Below the pieces are notes generated by a model. The model was not told where the DNA came from. It made no database searches and was given only the letters and a program-made list of their open reading frames with translations. A stretch of DNA of 64,000 nucleotides from Plazaster borealis (taxonomy: Eukaryota > Echinodermata > Asteroidea > Forcipulatida > Labidiasteridae). The position numbers were made by a program, and so were the translations under genes. Below are positions 13,173-25,895 of the stretch, one piece after another. The DNA is taken from positions 12,487,273 through 12,551,272 of the forward strand of contig CM037467.1 in NCBI GenBank assembly GCA_021014325.1. The letters run 5' to 3'. Every line of letters starts with the position of its first letter. The first letter of the stretch is position 1.

Positions 13173-16100
13173 ATGTCAAACCCCCTTCAAGACATTTCCA
13201 GGGACAATCTGACGACGTATAAGCTGATCGTCGTGGGGGATGGAGGCGTTGGGAAGAGCGCTATCACGATTCAGTTCTTCCAGAAGATGTTTGTAGTTGA
13301 TTACGACCCCACCATAGAGGACTCATACATACAGCACACGGAAATCGACGGGGAATGGTGCATCCTGGATGGTGAGTAGACATGGTAGAATTTCCAGTGG
13401 AGGTTAACGCCCCTCTGGCTGTTGATGCTTCGAATTAAAAATAATAACAAATTCCCCACAGAAACTAGGTTTTACTTCCGACATTTACCGTACAAGTTCC
13501 GGCCACTGGGTGATCATTCTTGAACGCTTGCTCTACATCGTGTACATGTATAGTTCTTACGTTACATACATTGTACGTAGTTTGAAGCCAATTTTCAGAA
13601 ATGTCTCCAGAGAAACTAGGTTTTACTTCCTACCATGCTTGTTCCGACCAGGGGGTGATTATTCCTGAACCCTTGCTCTACATTGTGTGCACGTGTTCTT
13701 ACGTTACATACATTATGAGTAGTTCAAAGCCCAATTTCAGAAAGTTTCCACTATTAGCAAGCCAAAAAGTTGCTAAGCACAAAACAATTTTGCTTACCAG
13801 AATAAGGTTACCCACCAAAGGTACCATTTATCACACACAATCTGTGTCTGGTGTCCTGCTTAGTTTTGCTAGCAGGAAATTGCTAAGCAAAATTCTGCGT
13901 AAGCAGCAGTTCTTTGAAACTTAGTCCAGGTTGTCTGCGCAGTCAGTTTAATGCTTACCGGTGCAAGGAATGACACCAGTTAAAATGTAACAATTGTAAG
14001 CATTTATATAACTGGTTTCCTATTGCTTTTTTTTCTAAGCAGGATAAATAGGTAAGCACAGTTGCATGTAACTAATAAGGTGCTGAGGTATCCATATTAA
14101 CTTAAAGGGAAACACTGCATCTTTTTTTCTTTTTTTCTTCGCCTTTTCAAGTTTGAAAAACTTTCAAGTCCTTCTGATAAGATTCAATGCATCAACTTTC
14201 AGTATACAGGTGGTAAATTTTGACTTTGTTCATGTCGTACATGTGTGTCTACTCAATTTGATTTTGGACCTTCAGGGGGGAAAAAAACCTGGTGCATTAA
14301 CAGAAATTGCCTGGTGCACTTGTTACCTTTTAGTTCACAATAATAACATGTTTTGTGATTACAGTGCCAAAAATCGTAGCATTGCATTGTGTGTATTTGA
14401 ACTTTCGACATTCGAGAATTAAAGTTATTTTCATAAGGTATGCACAGTTTTGTCAACGTGCAAGTGCGGTACAAGCAGTCAGTCAATACATCACGGTATT
14501 GTCCTAAGTAGGACTGAATCCAAAACTTGGGGGAATAATTTGAACAATTTCCTCTTTCCACTCCAAAATCACCCGAGTGGACAGCCTTTTTATTGACTCA
14601 ATACAATAAATGCAAACAATGTACACTTTGAACTGCGCCAGTTCTGTATCATACATTTCATTTGTAAGAGAAATATGTCATGAATTTTGTGCTAACCTTG
14701 AAATATTTGTTTTGAAAGTGTGTTAAATTCCTCCAATGGTTATATGCACGTATACTGAACATCTCTGCTCTTGTGCCATGCAGTGTATACATTGCGCAGT
14801 TCTTACCAGTGAACGTTTTCCCTTGTATAGCAATTAGCATACGTAGCAAAATGCTGCACAAAATGTATCAGTTGCTGCTCAGTAATTACCGGTAGCATTC
14901 ATACAGTGTGAACAAAAAATGTTCAGTCCAAATTGTTTGCTAGTTGCTACGCAAAATTGCTTGATGAAATCGTACCCTACTTGCCTAAACTCTGTACTCA
15001 TGACCAAACAACCCAAGTTGACAGCGTTTTTAAAAGAGATAATGTACAATTGTACAATATCCACATCGTAATTTTATTTTTGACCGCATTGAGGGAGCTT
15101 TTTAAGGTTTTTTTCCTTGCATCACAATTATTGTCTGTTTTATCTTGTTTCGACTGCTCTAATGTTGTTTTCTTGTATCGATGGCCAAACAAAATAACAA
15201 CAATGGAAAAACCAGTTTCGTTTTACCGGTTTTGCAGATCACGTAAATTTGCTTTCACACATGTGCCCTCACGCGATCAAGAATACAAGGGATAACAAAC
15301 AGTAATAACAATTACTGAAAATGTACAATAAGTGAAAAGACAATAAATGCATAGTGTACATACAATGGATCAACACTTGTACATGTAGTACACAAACATG
15401 CAGTACACTTGTATGTACATGTACTTGTAGTAGACTTGTACAGACATGTAGTAGACTTGTACGTACATGTAGTAGACTTGTACGTACATGTACAATGTAG
15501 TAGACTTGTACGTACATGTACAATGTAGTAGACTCGTACGTACATTTAATAGACTTGTACGTACATGTAGTAGACTTGTGGGTACATGTAGTAGACTTGT
15601 ACGTACATGTAGTAGACTTGTACGTACATGTAGTAGACTTGTACGTACATGTAGTAGACTTGTACACAGTACATGTACGCAGACTGGCCAAATGTTCTTC
15701 CTTTTTGTGCAAAGAAAACATAAAATATAATATTTTTACCAAATCTCTTTTCACTTGTTGAAATCTTGTTAAAATTCCCCCTTTTAGTTTCCAAACAAAA
15801 GTCAACTCGCTTTTGAAGATGCCCTTTGTGGACAACCTCAATATTCTCGTCCCGGGCTCTCTTCTCTTTTCTCGGGAATTCTTTCATTAAAAAATAACTC
15901 AATGATAGGTTTAAATCCATACAGGTTTGTTTCAATACAATGCGTTGCTTATTCTGTTTTTACACAGCCACAAGAAAACATCGTACTGTAATGAAGGAGT
16001 GGATCAATCATGTAACCTTGAGGTGTATTTTTTTCTTCTTCCCCCCTTTTTTTTTATCATTGCGCAGCATTCTTTGAACACCCACAGTAAGGACAGACCT

Positions 16101-19100
16101 GATCTTTATCAGGATGTCAGAATAGCATTCTAACATGCCTAACACTGCCTAAGTGGCTTTCATAGAATTCCACATTAAATTATTCACTCTGTGGTGAAAT
16201 TGCCTTTCCTTGGACTATAGAGCTCTGTGCATGCAAACTAATCTCCTTCTTGTATTTGGAAAAAATTAATCTAGTTTTATCGCACAACTTGTACAAAGAA
16301 GCTGTACTCAATAGACCTACTTGTGTGACAGGGCTTCGTCTTTCATAAATAAAAATTCACCTTGACAGTCCTATTTGTAGATCTCAAACCAATCTTCTAA
16401 TTCTGAGAAAATTATAGTGTTATTACACAATGGTTTATTGTAGGTGCAAGGCATCAGCTGAGTCCACACGTATGTCATTAATAGTGTTAATACCCCCTCC
16501 CTCCCCCACCCACTGCATCAAATCACCCTCAGCCCATTTTGTCATGCATGGTTGCCAGCCCCCAGGGTCGTTGGGCCGTGAAACTTCCGGTGCTCGGCTG
16601 GCGGGGGCCGGGGCTGGCCAAGGTGGTTGTTTTTTGAGTACGGTCCGTGGTTGTTAATAGAAAGTTCCCCTTGGGGCAATCATCAACGCACCGGTGCCAG
16701 CAGGGCTCGGAAACTCATTTGAAAGTCTAAAATTCTGTCAAAATATTTGTTTTTAATTGAATGTTGTATGCATGGTCTGTTTCCTAGATCTGGAGGCCCG
16801 GCTGGTGATGGGAAGGGTTCTCTTGGGGTGGCGGTAGGGGAGGGGAAGGGGAATAAGATTGTAGGAGTAGGAGTGTGTTGGAGAGGTTAATTACCATAAT
16901 GTACAAATGTACTCAGTAATGTAATCACTTATACATGTAGGCCTATACATTGTTTCTGAGATTTATAAAAACAATCATACAAGTACAATGTAGGAGGGTT
17001 TCTCCAAAGTTTTTTTTTTTCAAAACTGGGGGCGAGGACCAAATATTGCAAGTTTGTCCACAAACGTATGGTAGCACGCTGAATTGAAACAAGGTCCTCG
17101 GAATGATTTGATGTTTATGGTTTTAGAAGTTATGTGCAATCTGGAGCATTTGAAACATGGTCAGATATATATGCTAGCTTAGTGCCTGGGGAGAATCCTT
17201 GGTACTGAATGTATCACTAAATGTAAATAGTCGGTCAATAGCGTAATGTTGTTTGACTGCATACATGTAGGCCTACACTGTACGAAAGAAATGTCATTGA
17301 GCGTCCATACTCTACATGTATACCAGTGCAGATCCGTATTCTCTTTACTGGAAATGCTTAGTACTGACTTTGTAATTATCCCAAGGTGAAAATGCTTCTT
17401 TTCGCCATTTGACTCTTGGACTTGTTACTGATCTGAAAGGGGGGGTCTTAATCCCTGTACAGGAGATTATTGGGATACATCTAGGTCACCTATGTGACCT
17501 TGGTACCTTTAAGTTGGTACCTTCAAGTTGGTACCTTCAACCTTCCTCCATGGTACCTTGTAAATTATTATCATTCAAAATCTAATGAGGCCTTATAAAC
17601 CTAAAGGGAAACTGACTGGATAAATGTTATTTCTCCAGTCAATTTTTCTTTGTTCAACCCAAACTTAAAATCATAGTGAACTTGAGAACTTTTGAAAAGA
17701 TATAAGAAACTCAAAATTTTAAAATTGCAAGTTTGTCGGGGTTTGGTGGTGACGGATTACAGTTATTACAGGTACTCTTTCAGGTATGATGTGAACACAG
17801 TGCATATCATTTCTCCTGTACAGACAATCTCTAGTTTTCTTATACAGTGGGGCTACTGCATCCATTTTGTGTTTGCAGCAGGCAGCCAATTTCAAGCTTG
17901 AACGGCGATGGCAATTTGACCTTTACAAGTGTGGTATTATTAGTGAAAGCAAAGGCACCTATCGTACGGTGCCATAGATCTTAGAAAAGCAGAAGTTTCC
18001 ATGAGAAATATCTCCGAATAGAGGGAGAGTTCATGTTCATGTGCAGAGGGAAACGGTGATTTCAAATTCACAATAATTCAAATTTTAAAAAGTCAGTGTA
18101 CACTTGCCTTCCTCCATGACTGTACTATCGTGGAGGTAGAAATAGACCAGGTACAATACAATGTACGTGTACACAGTGACAGTGTACATGTACATATTGA
18201 AGAGTGCAGAATATAAAAAAAATATAAATTTGTTCTCAACAAAACAGCAGCAACCTGCTAAGATGTTGGTTTTTAACAGATATTTTGTGTACAGCGCTGG
18301 CTGCGAGCGGTTTCCGATTTCAGCAAAATGGAATTGAAAATAAACCATCGTCATCATACATGTAACTCTCCTATTCCTGCTGACGTGATATTGTTTTTTG
18401 AGCCTGTTTTTTTAAAGTAAAATACATTAGAGATTGAGTTAATGTACAATGTAGTTAAAGGCAGGGTTTTATAGAAAAACTTATCAAGAAAGATTGAGTA
18501 AAAGCCACCCATGTGTTTCAGTTGAATACAGTGTGTACTACATGTAATTGAGAATACAGAAAAACAAAAACTGTGTTATTATCCACGTTTAGTGAACTGA
18601 CAGTGGGTACCAACCGCATCTCTGGCCGTATTGAGAGCAGTCATTCAAACGTACACCACTGAAATTTTCAAAAGTCGCCCAGCAGGCGGTCTTTGGAGAT
18701 TCTAATTTTGTCGACATACTTTTATTGATTTCTAATCAACTGGGGCACTTCAGACGGAATAATTTCACAGGTTGCTTAACTTACCATTACCATCTTTATG
18801 ACAAGTAAGTTTGGCTAAAAATCACACATTTCTTTTTGGGTTCATTATAAAAGCATGGTGTGGTGATGTTGCAGGAGTGGGAGGCACTTCACGGTTTTTT
18901 TTCGCCACAGCGCCTTGTACGTAACCCTACAGCTTGTAGTCCATCAAATTATTTTGATAGTGTTAATGTACATTTTGCAAATGGTGTAAAATTACAATGT
19001 AGACAGGTAGGCTATACATCTCTTTCTAAATGTCACAAAATGTCAGATACATCATACATGATACCAGGTTTTACAAGACAAACAAGTGTTCTGGTGATCA

Positions 19101-22100
19101 AGTGTGTATAAAATATAAAGTCGTATCTCCTGAAAGGTGATCCTTGCACTGCCACTCCCCAGGTTGGATCACAAAGGTGGGTGTGATCCCTAGCCATACA
19201 CCACATGTGAAGGTTGAATGCCTTCTGAGTGGCACCCCCACATCTTTGAAATTTTGTATTGAAGTCATTCAAGAAAACTGTATCTAAAAACCTTTTAAAA
19301 ATAAAAATAAAAATGCAATCAGCTGATTTTGATTTGTTACATACATGTACATGTACATTGTACAACCAAAATTAAGGAGTAAGGACATTGTGTTTACATT
19401 CTGAAAATTGTGCATGGTTTTTCACTATTTTCTCCTGACCTCACCCACACAACGGATCAAGCCCAAATTTTCACAGGTTTGTTATTTCATGTATATGGTT
19501 GATCACACCAAAGAGAACCGTGGAAGGAGTTTGATCCTCCCGGATCATGGATCATTGTCTCTGAGCCTTTATATTGACTACAGAAAAATGCCCCCTACAG
19601 CAATTATCACAGGTGTTTCACCTCTTGACGGAACTCACTTGGGGATGCCTCGCCAAGGCAGGAAGGGGGAGGCAAACAACAGACCCAAGTCTGTTTCCTC
19701 ACCTCCCGTGCAGGTTATCTTACTGTGCGTCATTCCCCAGGGACGATGCACCTGTCCGTTTTTTCCTTTTAGTCAAGCTCTGAATCCGACTTCTAATCTT
19801 TCTATCGTCATTTTTTCTTTTTCCTGTTTTTCTTTCAGTTCTTGACACCGCCGGGCAGGAGGAGTTCAGCGCCATGAGAGAGCAGTATATGAGAAAAGGA
19901 GACGGCTTTCTGATTGTCTACTCGGTCATCGACAAAGCCAGTTATGAAAACACCAAGTCCTTTTACACACAGATACTCAGAGTTAAAGATAGGTACGTTG
20001 CCATGACCACCCCCACTCCCCCTTTCAGCTCTTCTCTTAAGGCCATGTCACACGAGGCAATTTCCAGGCAATCTTCAAATACATGTATCAACATAAATGC
20101 TGTAAAACAAATCATGTCAAGATTTTCTTTATTTCTGCGCAGAGATTATGATACTTGATTACAGCAAGCCAAGGGCTTTCCGACTCTCTGATGACAGTAT
20201 CCCACATTATAGGCCGAGAAAATCCTCTAATCTGTTGAAATTTGATACACGCATGCGGTAGCTCTGGACATGTCCTTCCATCATTACATGAAAGTTCATG
20301 TAATAGCTCAAGCTGTAGCATCACACTTGTTAATAATGTTCACACGGCGAGGGTCGGAAATTGTGCAGCGAGGGCACACGGTTGCAACGTGTGCTTAACA
20401 GATTTGAACGCAGAGTAAAAAAAATGTGACATCCGAAACGCAAGATTCAAAGTCGATTGATCGGCAAAGTGTCTCAACTTCCAGGAATGTTTTCGCGCAA
20501 TATTGACATAATTTTTTGTCATTTTTTGACATTTCACTTGTAACTGCACATGTTTTACTAAATTATTACAAAGTCAGACAGTTGTGGCTTTTTGGTAGGA
20601 CACTCAACTTGTCCCCAGAAAGTAATTTGAGAGGTTCAGCCCTGAATAGTTATCGAGCGTGAAACATTGTTTCTGAATAAAAAATTATGAAAAAATCTTT
20701 TTCCTGCCAGTGTCTGTTCGATTTCTTGGAGCTTCATTCCTTGCAACTGATTACATTTCTGAATGAGCTGCAAAGTCTGTGCTTTTTTTTTGTTTTTTAG
20801 TTTTTTAATAGGGTCTGTATAGGTTTGGTAATGACTCTGAAAATTAATGGCAATAAAAACTTACTTGGTAAGAAGTACAGCAGCATTGGATAGTATAATG
20901 CATTTTAAGAATTTTTTCACTTTGAAGTACTGCGGTTATGGAAAAAGATATCTCTTTTTATCCCCCAAAATTTGAATCTGAGAAACGCTTCTCAGATAGT
21001 GTATTCCAATTGCAGATTCTTCATCCTGCGTGGACATAACCGCTCCAGATTTTTGGCAATGTCTATAAAAAAACTACTCACCTTTTAAAATGAAATTTTC
21101 ACATGTTAGTTTTATGGTATATCTACAACTATATAGGATTTAAACAAACAGAGGGTTCCAATTACCAAACGTATACAGTCCCTTTAAGATTGGGGGGGGA
21201 TTACTAATAGCTTTTCTCGGGTCTTTAGATCCAATGCTTTCAGTGTACATGTATCTATTCCTCAAATCAAGTCCTGAAGTCAAATTGTCAATTATCGGCA
21301 AATGCCAGGTCAGTTGTTTCATACACTCTGTAAAAGGTCACGTTGGTATCGAGGGATCCCCCCACCCCCTCCCTCCTCCTACTGTTAGTTGAAAGGAATG
21401 GAACAGTCCTCAGGGGGTTTCAAATGACTCGCTGGTTAAGTCCGAGAATTATTGCAGTCCACTTTTCGATCGAGTAAACATCTCAGGACACTGTTAGGCC
21501 ACATAAAAAAAAACAGTTGTTGATCATCTCCACCCAAAACCCCCTGAACCCCCCGTATTTTTTTTGTTTTTACCTTTAAAAAAACCGTCCTTTTCAATAA
21601 ACTTTTCTTTCAACTTGGCTCCGTTCTGCGCCGGACGCACAGTTAGGTTGGAAAAGATGTTTGAAGAAAAGGTTATTCATGTTGGCAAAAACAAGAAAAA
21701 TTCTTCAAATATTTACTTAGGCTACACTGCGTACACTACATACATATAATATATGTACTCATTACACCTCGTTTACCTGTCTATTTAAACAAAAGAACAA
21801 TAATTTATTTTATTCAAGTTGATCTTTAACAATAATCTTTTGCATCGAGTTATGAGGCCTTAAAAATGGCATGAGGGCGCTGTTCGTCAAAGGTTCAGGC
21901 CAGCATAACACAACACGCCAACGAGATCCCCCCAATTTTGTTTTACTTCTTGCCCAAATGGAGGTTTAATTTTTTTTAATACTTTTGTTGGGATGAGCTT
22001 GGCACATGTTTTTGCGTTTATTGAGAATGTACTAGTCGTTTTACAAGGTTTTTTTTGCTGAAACTTTACTACGCCCAAACTGAAAGAGTCAGCAAGCTAA

Positions 22101-23416
22101 ACTTTTTGATAAATTATGTTGGTATGATGATGTATCACTCTAATTTTTTAGAAGATGATCTGAGAACCCATGAATCACCACATGGTACACTCTTAGGGGC
22201 AGTGACTCTTAACAAATTGTAGCTTCATTTAATTATTGTACTCCCATTTACAATTTATATTTCTATCTATGTATATCCCCTCCCGTTTCTCAGAGATGCC
22301 TACCCCATGATTCTTGTCGCCAACAAAGTAGACTTGGTTCATCAACGGAAGGTCACCGAAGAGAACGGCAAGGCTATGGCTGCCGAGCTCGGGGTAAGAT
22401 AACTAAGTCATTTTGAGGTCGTAGGTCATTTCAAGGTCAACGGTCATTCTTATAAATCTGATTGGTTGCCACTACTGGTGAAGTGAGATACATAAAATTA
22501 TCTTTGGAGAATCATTCACTGAAGTTTTAACTTATTCAACAAGATTTGTGTACCGTAGTCAACTTGTGTAATTTTTCTGTTAATTGTTTTTTTCAACAGG
22601 AAGCTAGTTTCTTTTCAACACTTTCTGGTACTATTTGAGGAATTACTTGACAAAATATGGTTACCATGGTTACGAGATTATTAAACGTTTACTCCGACCT
22701 TTTTTACAGAAGATTTCGTACATAGAAACGAGTGCTAAAGACCCACCTCAAAATATCGACAGGGCATTCCATGAAGTCGTCAGGGTCATCAGGTAATTAG
22801 CAACAAGTTCACAAATTGGAAAAAAATCCCTGTTTCTTTTTACAGTTGAGATAATCTATGAAAGAAAAATCGGCGACCGGACTCATGTGACTCAGTGGGT
22901 ATACAATGTAACCAAACCAAGCAAACAATTGCAGTGTGCGTGGAAAACATGGCTGCTTCCCCCTTCCCACCTTACTACAGAAGCACTTGGAAGCATCCAT
23001 GCTTTCCATTCGCTTGCTTGGTTTGTTTACATTGTATACCCACTTATGAGGTCACGTGGCAACAGTCACTGATTGTGTCTATCGTCTAAAAAAATTCACA
23101 AAGACCTGGAAAAATGTCAGGAACTTCCTTCAACTCGAAAACAAGGAAACCATGTCCAAATATAATGTTTCGCGATTATTTTAGGCGGAAAAATTCAAGT
23201 GATTTCGGTAACTCCAGCTCCGCTTTCACACACTGGACTTAAGCAGAAACTTGTGTCACATCACATGACCAACTCCAAGACCTTACTAATTTGACTTGAT
23301 TAGAAAAATAACTTTTAGTTTGTTTTTTCTATCTTCGCAGGCGACAGCCAGTTGACCGTGCAGCCAAGCGCCGGAGCAAACGAAACAGCAAACAGCAAAA
23401 GTGTTCCATCTTGTGA
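13173..23416 (+). CDS. MRAS: M-Ras small GTPase, complete five-exon CDS
   Basis: Ras-family GTPase that switches between GDP and GTP at the plasma membrane; in vertebrates M-Ras acts with SHOC2-PP1 to activate RAF. Coding exons are 13173-13371, 19839-19992, 22294-22393, 22710-22792 and 23341-23416, all GT-AG and phase-consistent, giving 203 residues (human M-Ras 208). Visible motifs: P-loop GDGGVGKS at 22-29, the M-Ras hallmark QFFQK at 34-38, switch [10 protein letters not shown] at 44-52, DTAGQEEF at 69-76 with the catalytic Gln at 73, NKVD at 128-131 and ETSAK at 157-161. The tail is strongly basic (KRRSKRNSK) and ends CSIL, a CAAX box whose final Leu predicts geranylgeranylation. R-Ras is less likely because QFFQK, IQHTEID and AKDPP match M-Ras. 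The ATG at 13173 has A at -3 and gives the usual short N-terminal extension. Untranslated 5' exons were not identified. Confidence 0.95.
13461..13745. repeat. Two-copy tandem duplication of about 150 bp in MRAS intron 1
   Basis: GAAACTAGGTTTTACTTCC through CTTACGTTACATACATT and CAATTTTCAGAAA occurs twice, diverged. It starts about 90 bp after the exon 1 donor. Confidence 0.85.
13736..13922. mobile_element. Degenerate MITE family B copy in MRAS intron 1
   Basis: Keeps inner words such as GCTTACCAGAATAAGGTTAC and TTGCTAAGCAAAATTCTGC; ends are decayed. Older relatives of the same family also lie at 32438-32630 (PDIA4 intron) and 44897-45069. Confidence 0.5.
15376..15678. repeat. 21-bp tandem array in MRAS intron 1
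   Basis: About a dozen units of 21 bp carrying the core ACTTGTACGTACATGTAG, with two 28-bp variants that insert TACAATG. Since 21 is a multiple of three and several frames lack stops, open frames run through it on both strands (for example a 190-residue frame on the - strand). These are artefacts of the period, not genes. Confidence 0.95.
16994..17205. mobile_element. Reverse-orientation relative of the CCAGGGTTCTCC MITE
   Basis: Contains GAATTGAAACAAGGTCCT and CTGGGGAGAATCCTTGG, corresponding to the 6961-7280 element read from the other strand. In MRAS intron 1. Confidence 0.6.
17501..17560. repeat. Short tandem repeat with unit GGTACCTTCAAGTT
   Basis: Three to four copies of a 14-bp unit containing GGTACC, in MRAS intron 1. 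Confidence 0.8.
18455..18850. mobile_element. MITE family G copy in MRAS intron 1
   Basis: Starts TTAAAGGCAGGGTTTTATAG and contains CTTTTATTGATTTCTAATCA and CCATTACCATCTTTATGACA in the same order as 59266-59678. Right end not resolved. Confidence 0.6.
20805..21187. mobile_element. TTAA-flanked MITE family F in MRAS intron 2
   Basis: TTAA on both sides; ends GGGTCTGTATAGGTTTGG and CCAAACGTATACAGTCCC are inverted. The interior includes AGAAACGCTTCTCAGATAG. 383 bp and non-coding. Confidence 0.8.
22887..23058. mobile_element. Foldback MITE in MRAS intron 4
   Basis: Arms GTGGGTATACAATGTAACCA at the left and TGTTTACATTGTATACCCAC at the right, extending about 40 bp each, with a 70-80 bp loop. It occupies about a third of the 548-bp intron. 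Confidence 0.8.
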
Positions 23417-23663
23417 TCAAAAAAAAAGAGAGGTCAAAACAGTCCTAATCACCATGGAGCAGACCAAGGTTTTTCCCCCTTAAATAAAGCTCAAAATTAG
23501 TGTTTTTTATCGTTACGTATTCACGAGTGCCTGCTATGAAGAAAAAAACCGCAAACTGCAATGGATTTTTTTTTTTCAAAAGATATGAGCATATTACCAT
23601 AAATGACCAATGTTTTTTAGCTTTATCTAAAACGTATGATATCTTACAATTTCTTGTAACAGT

Positions 23664-23882
23664 CTTGACCAGAGCTGTGTATTGGGAGAGTTGCGACATA
23701 CAGGGACCATTTTTCTTTGGTCACGTGGTTGTTGGACGCCATTTTTGGTCCAAATGCAGCACAACCAAATACGCAGTCTAGTCAGGTACGTTGTGTTCGC
23801 CCATACCGTTTTTGGGGGACACAAAAGGCTTCTAATCGCAAGTTGTCGCAACTCTCTCAATATAAGGCTCTGGTCTGGACAT
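23664..23882. mobile_element. Foldback MITE downstream of the MRAS stop codon
   Basis: Inverted ends GACCAGAGC and GCTCTGGTC, with inner arms GGGAGAGTTGCGAC and GTCGCAACTCTCTC. About 220 bp, probably within the MRAS 3' UTR. Confidence 0.75.
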
Positions 23883-24282
23883 AGACATTTTATCTATCGA
23901 CTCCATTCACCTGATGTCACCATCAATGATAACTCTTGGTTGCCCCATATTGGGAGCAGGGCGCCGTTTTAGGCGCGCATCTAATGCACTCCGACTCCCA
24001 AAATGGTAGACCATGGGCGGACAGTAGCTGCATGTGGTGTCAGTGGAAGGAGTCTATATCAACTGTTACATGTAGAGTTGAACTTAACTATGGACTTACC
24101 CTTGGCAGTCCAATATAACGTGTTCTAAAAATACTGCCTCATCTAGTCCAATTATAAACCCTTTTGCCCATCACTTTGTCACATGGAGTACGAGTGTGCA
24201 TATTTAGTCGACCTGTGGTTGACCACTAACTAGCAATTCGCATGCGCAGTGACGTACTCACTTGAACGACTCGTTTGGAAGT

Positions 24283-24380
24283 CTATTCAATTCAATTCAA
24301 TTCAATTCAGTTCAATTTTTATTGGTCCTACCATGGAGGAAATTCAATTTGAATACATGCAATACAGACAAAACTAAGGT
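24283..24380 (+). repeat. (AATTC)n tract and possible LINE tail
   Basis: Five-base repeats of ATTCA followed by a unique-looking sequence with TTTTTATTGGTCC. It resembles the (GAATT)n tail of the LINE remnant at 49147, so it may mark another LINE 3' end, on the - strand. No coding block is visible beside it. Confidence 0.4.
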
Positions 24381-24999
24381 GTTAAACACTTCCATTGCCT
24401 TCTGTCATTTGCTTTAGTGGCACTGGTTCCCCTTCTGTGCTTTACACAGGTGTAGAATGAAACAAGGCGGAGTCCTGGGGCTGGTTCCAAATGGTCGACC
24501 ACAGTAGTCAAACCAATGGTTGACCAGTCTGGGTCCGAGTCGAAAAAGTCGTCCTTTAGTTAACAATGGTGCGCTCTCGAACTTGCTCATGGACTGCGTC
24601 TATGCCGTTGTAGCACAGTCACAATGCGCTTAGATTCAGCATTATATTTTACACATTTGCAATGCAATTGGATATGAAAATATAACTTGGTATACTCCTC
24701 TAGTGTAATTGTTCTTCACTTTAAAAAAAGCACAGGCATCATGTCAGGCTAGGGAAAAAAAGAACAAAAAGCATTGAACGCTTTTAAAAAACCTTGATTT
24801 CAGAACAGGCAAATCAAGTATTAATTAAAACAAGCAGGGCCAAAAAAACCTGAGAGGGTTTTTGTTTTCGGTTTCTTCTTATCTCATAAAAAAATAATAA
24901 CCAGCTTTTGTATCTAGCCGTTTATTACTCGTCTGAAAGCAGTTATTATAAATTTTTTGAGACAGGTTTTTTTAAAATATGAGACCCATTTTTGTGGTA

Positions 25000-25128
25000 C
25001 CTTAATAAGTTTTAACAAAGTGCTGCGGTGCATTCAGCAGCCACTGCCAGAAACACCTTCTCTCAGCGATAAGTGTAACTGGGTTCTTTTACATGTACTT
25101 GTGCATTACACAACACACGATACCTACA
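25000..25128 (-). mobile_element. SINE body fragment, same family as 28753-29050
   Basis: The - strand reads GTGTGTTGTGTAATGCAC, then AAAAGAACCCAGT and a diverged copy of the central region. Head and tail are missing. It lies in the MRAS-PDIA4 interval. Confidence 0.75.
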
Positions 25129-25675
25129 GAATCCTTCTACGCAATGCCCTTGGCGCTAATCAGCGATGAAAATCATGAAATAGTCATTTCTTAATGACCT
25201 GTCTACAAACCCTGTATGGATATTATACAGCAATTTCTATCAGTATCTTGTGAGAGTTCGCTTTTTAGAATGGTAAGTTGTTTTTATATACCAGCAACTC
25301 ACTCCCCTGGTGGGACAAGTGTTGATTTTGTCTGTCTGTCAGAGGAAGGCCTCTTCATCAGTTTTTCCATTTCACTCTATCCTGTGCTGTTGATTAACGT
25401 GTAGTAAATATAAAGCTACTTAATTTCGTTATTGCTTTACATATATTTTGTTTAAATAATTTTGTATGGAACAATTCCAAATATGTTAATAATATTGTTT
25501 TTAAAGTTAACTTTGATTAGGGTTTAAACAGCAAGTCAAATTCGAAGCTTGAACCGAGGAAACTGGTTTTAAACAGGCTTTATAAAATAAGACTTCTTGC
25601 TTGTTATGATGTTCGAAGCTGTAATGAACACTCAACATTCTCCCTAAACAGTAGTGCCAAATGCTAGCTAAAAAC

Positions 25676-25895
25676 ACCTGTCAAACTTCTACTTCAAGTG
25701 GTACCCAGCCATGCCAGCTGGCTAGTTCAGTGCTTCCTATCCACATATACCACTCATTGTTCATTATTCTTATATCAAGTAATGAACCAAAGTAAAGGGA
25801 AACTGAGTGAGTACATTTTTTGACTAGAGTGGGATTTGAATCTGTAACCTCCGGATTAATGTGTCGGCGCTCTACCAACTGAGCTGTCTAGGTTG
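25676..25895 (-). mobile_element. tRNA-derived SINE, second family
   Basis: The - strand starts with AGCTCAGTTGGTAGAGCG (box A region), followed by a box B-like GTTACAGATTCAAATCC about 30 bp on, then a non-tRNA body. The apparent 65-residue open frame inside it is a shadow of the SINE. Confidence 0.75.

Larger units (their letters stand above)
13372..19838. other. MRAS intron 1
   Basis: About 6.5 kb. Besides the listed tandem arrays and MITEs it holds a GC-rich patch at about 16540-16700 and a stretch (19400-19510) resembling the right half of the TTAA MITEs (AAATTTTCACAGGTTTGTTA). No coding content was recognised. Confidence 0.7.

Noticed and set aside
15269..15841. 190-residue open frame on the - strand and overlapping frames on both strands
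   Set aside because: It runs through the 21-bp tandem array, whose period is a multiple of three; no start context, splice sites or protein similarity.
19408..19845. 145-residue open frame just before MRAS exon 2
   Set aside because: Intronic sequence running out of frame into exon 2; low-complexity C-terminus and no recognisable domain.
25681..25878. 65-residue open frame on the - strand
   Set aside because: Lies wholly within a tRNA-derived SINE.
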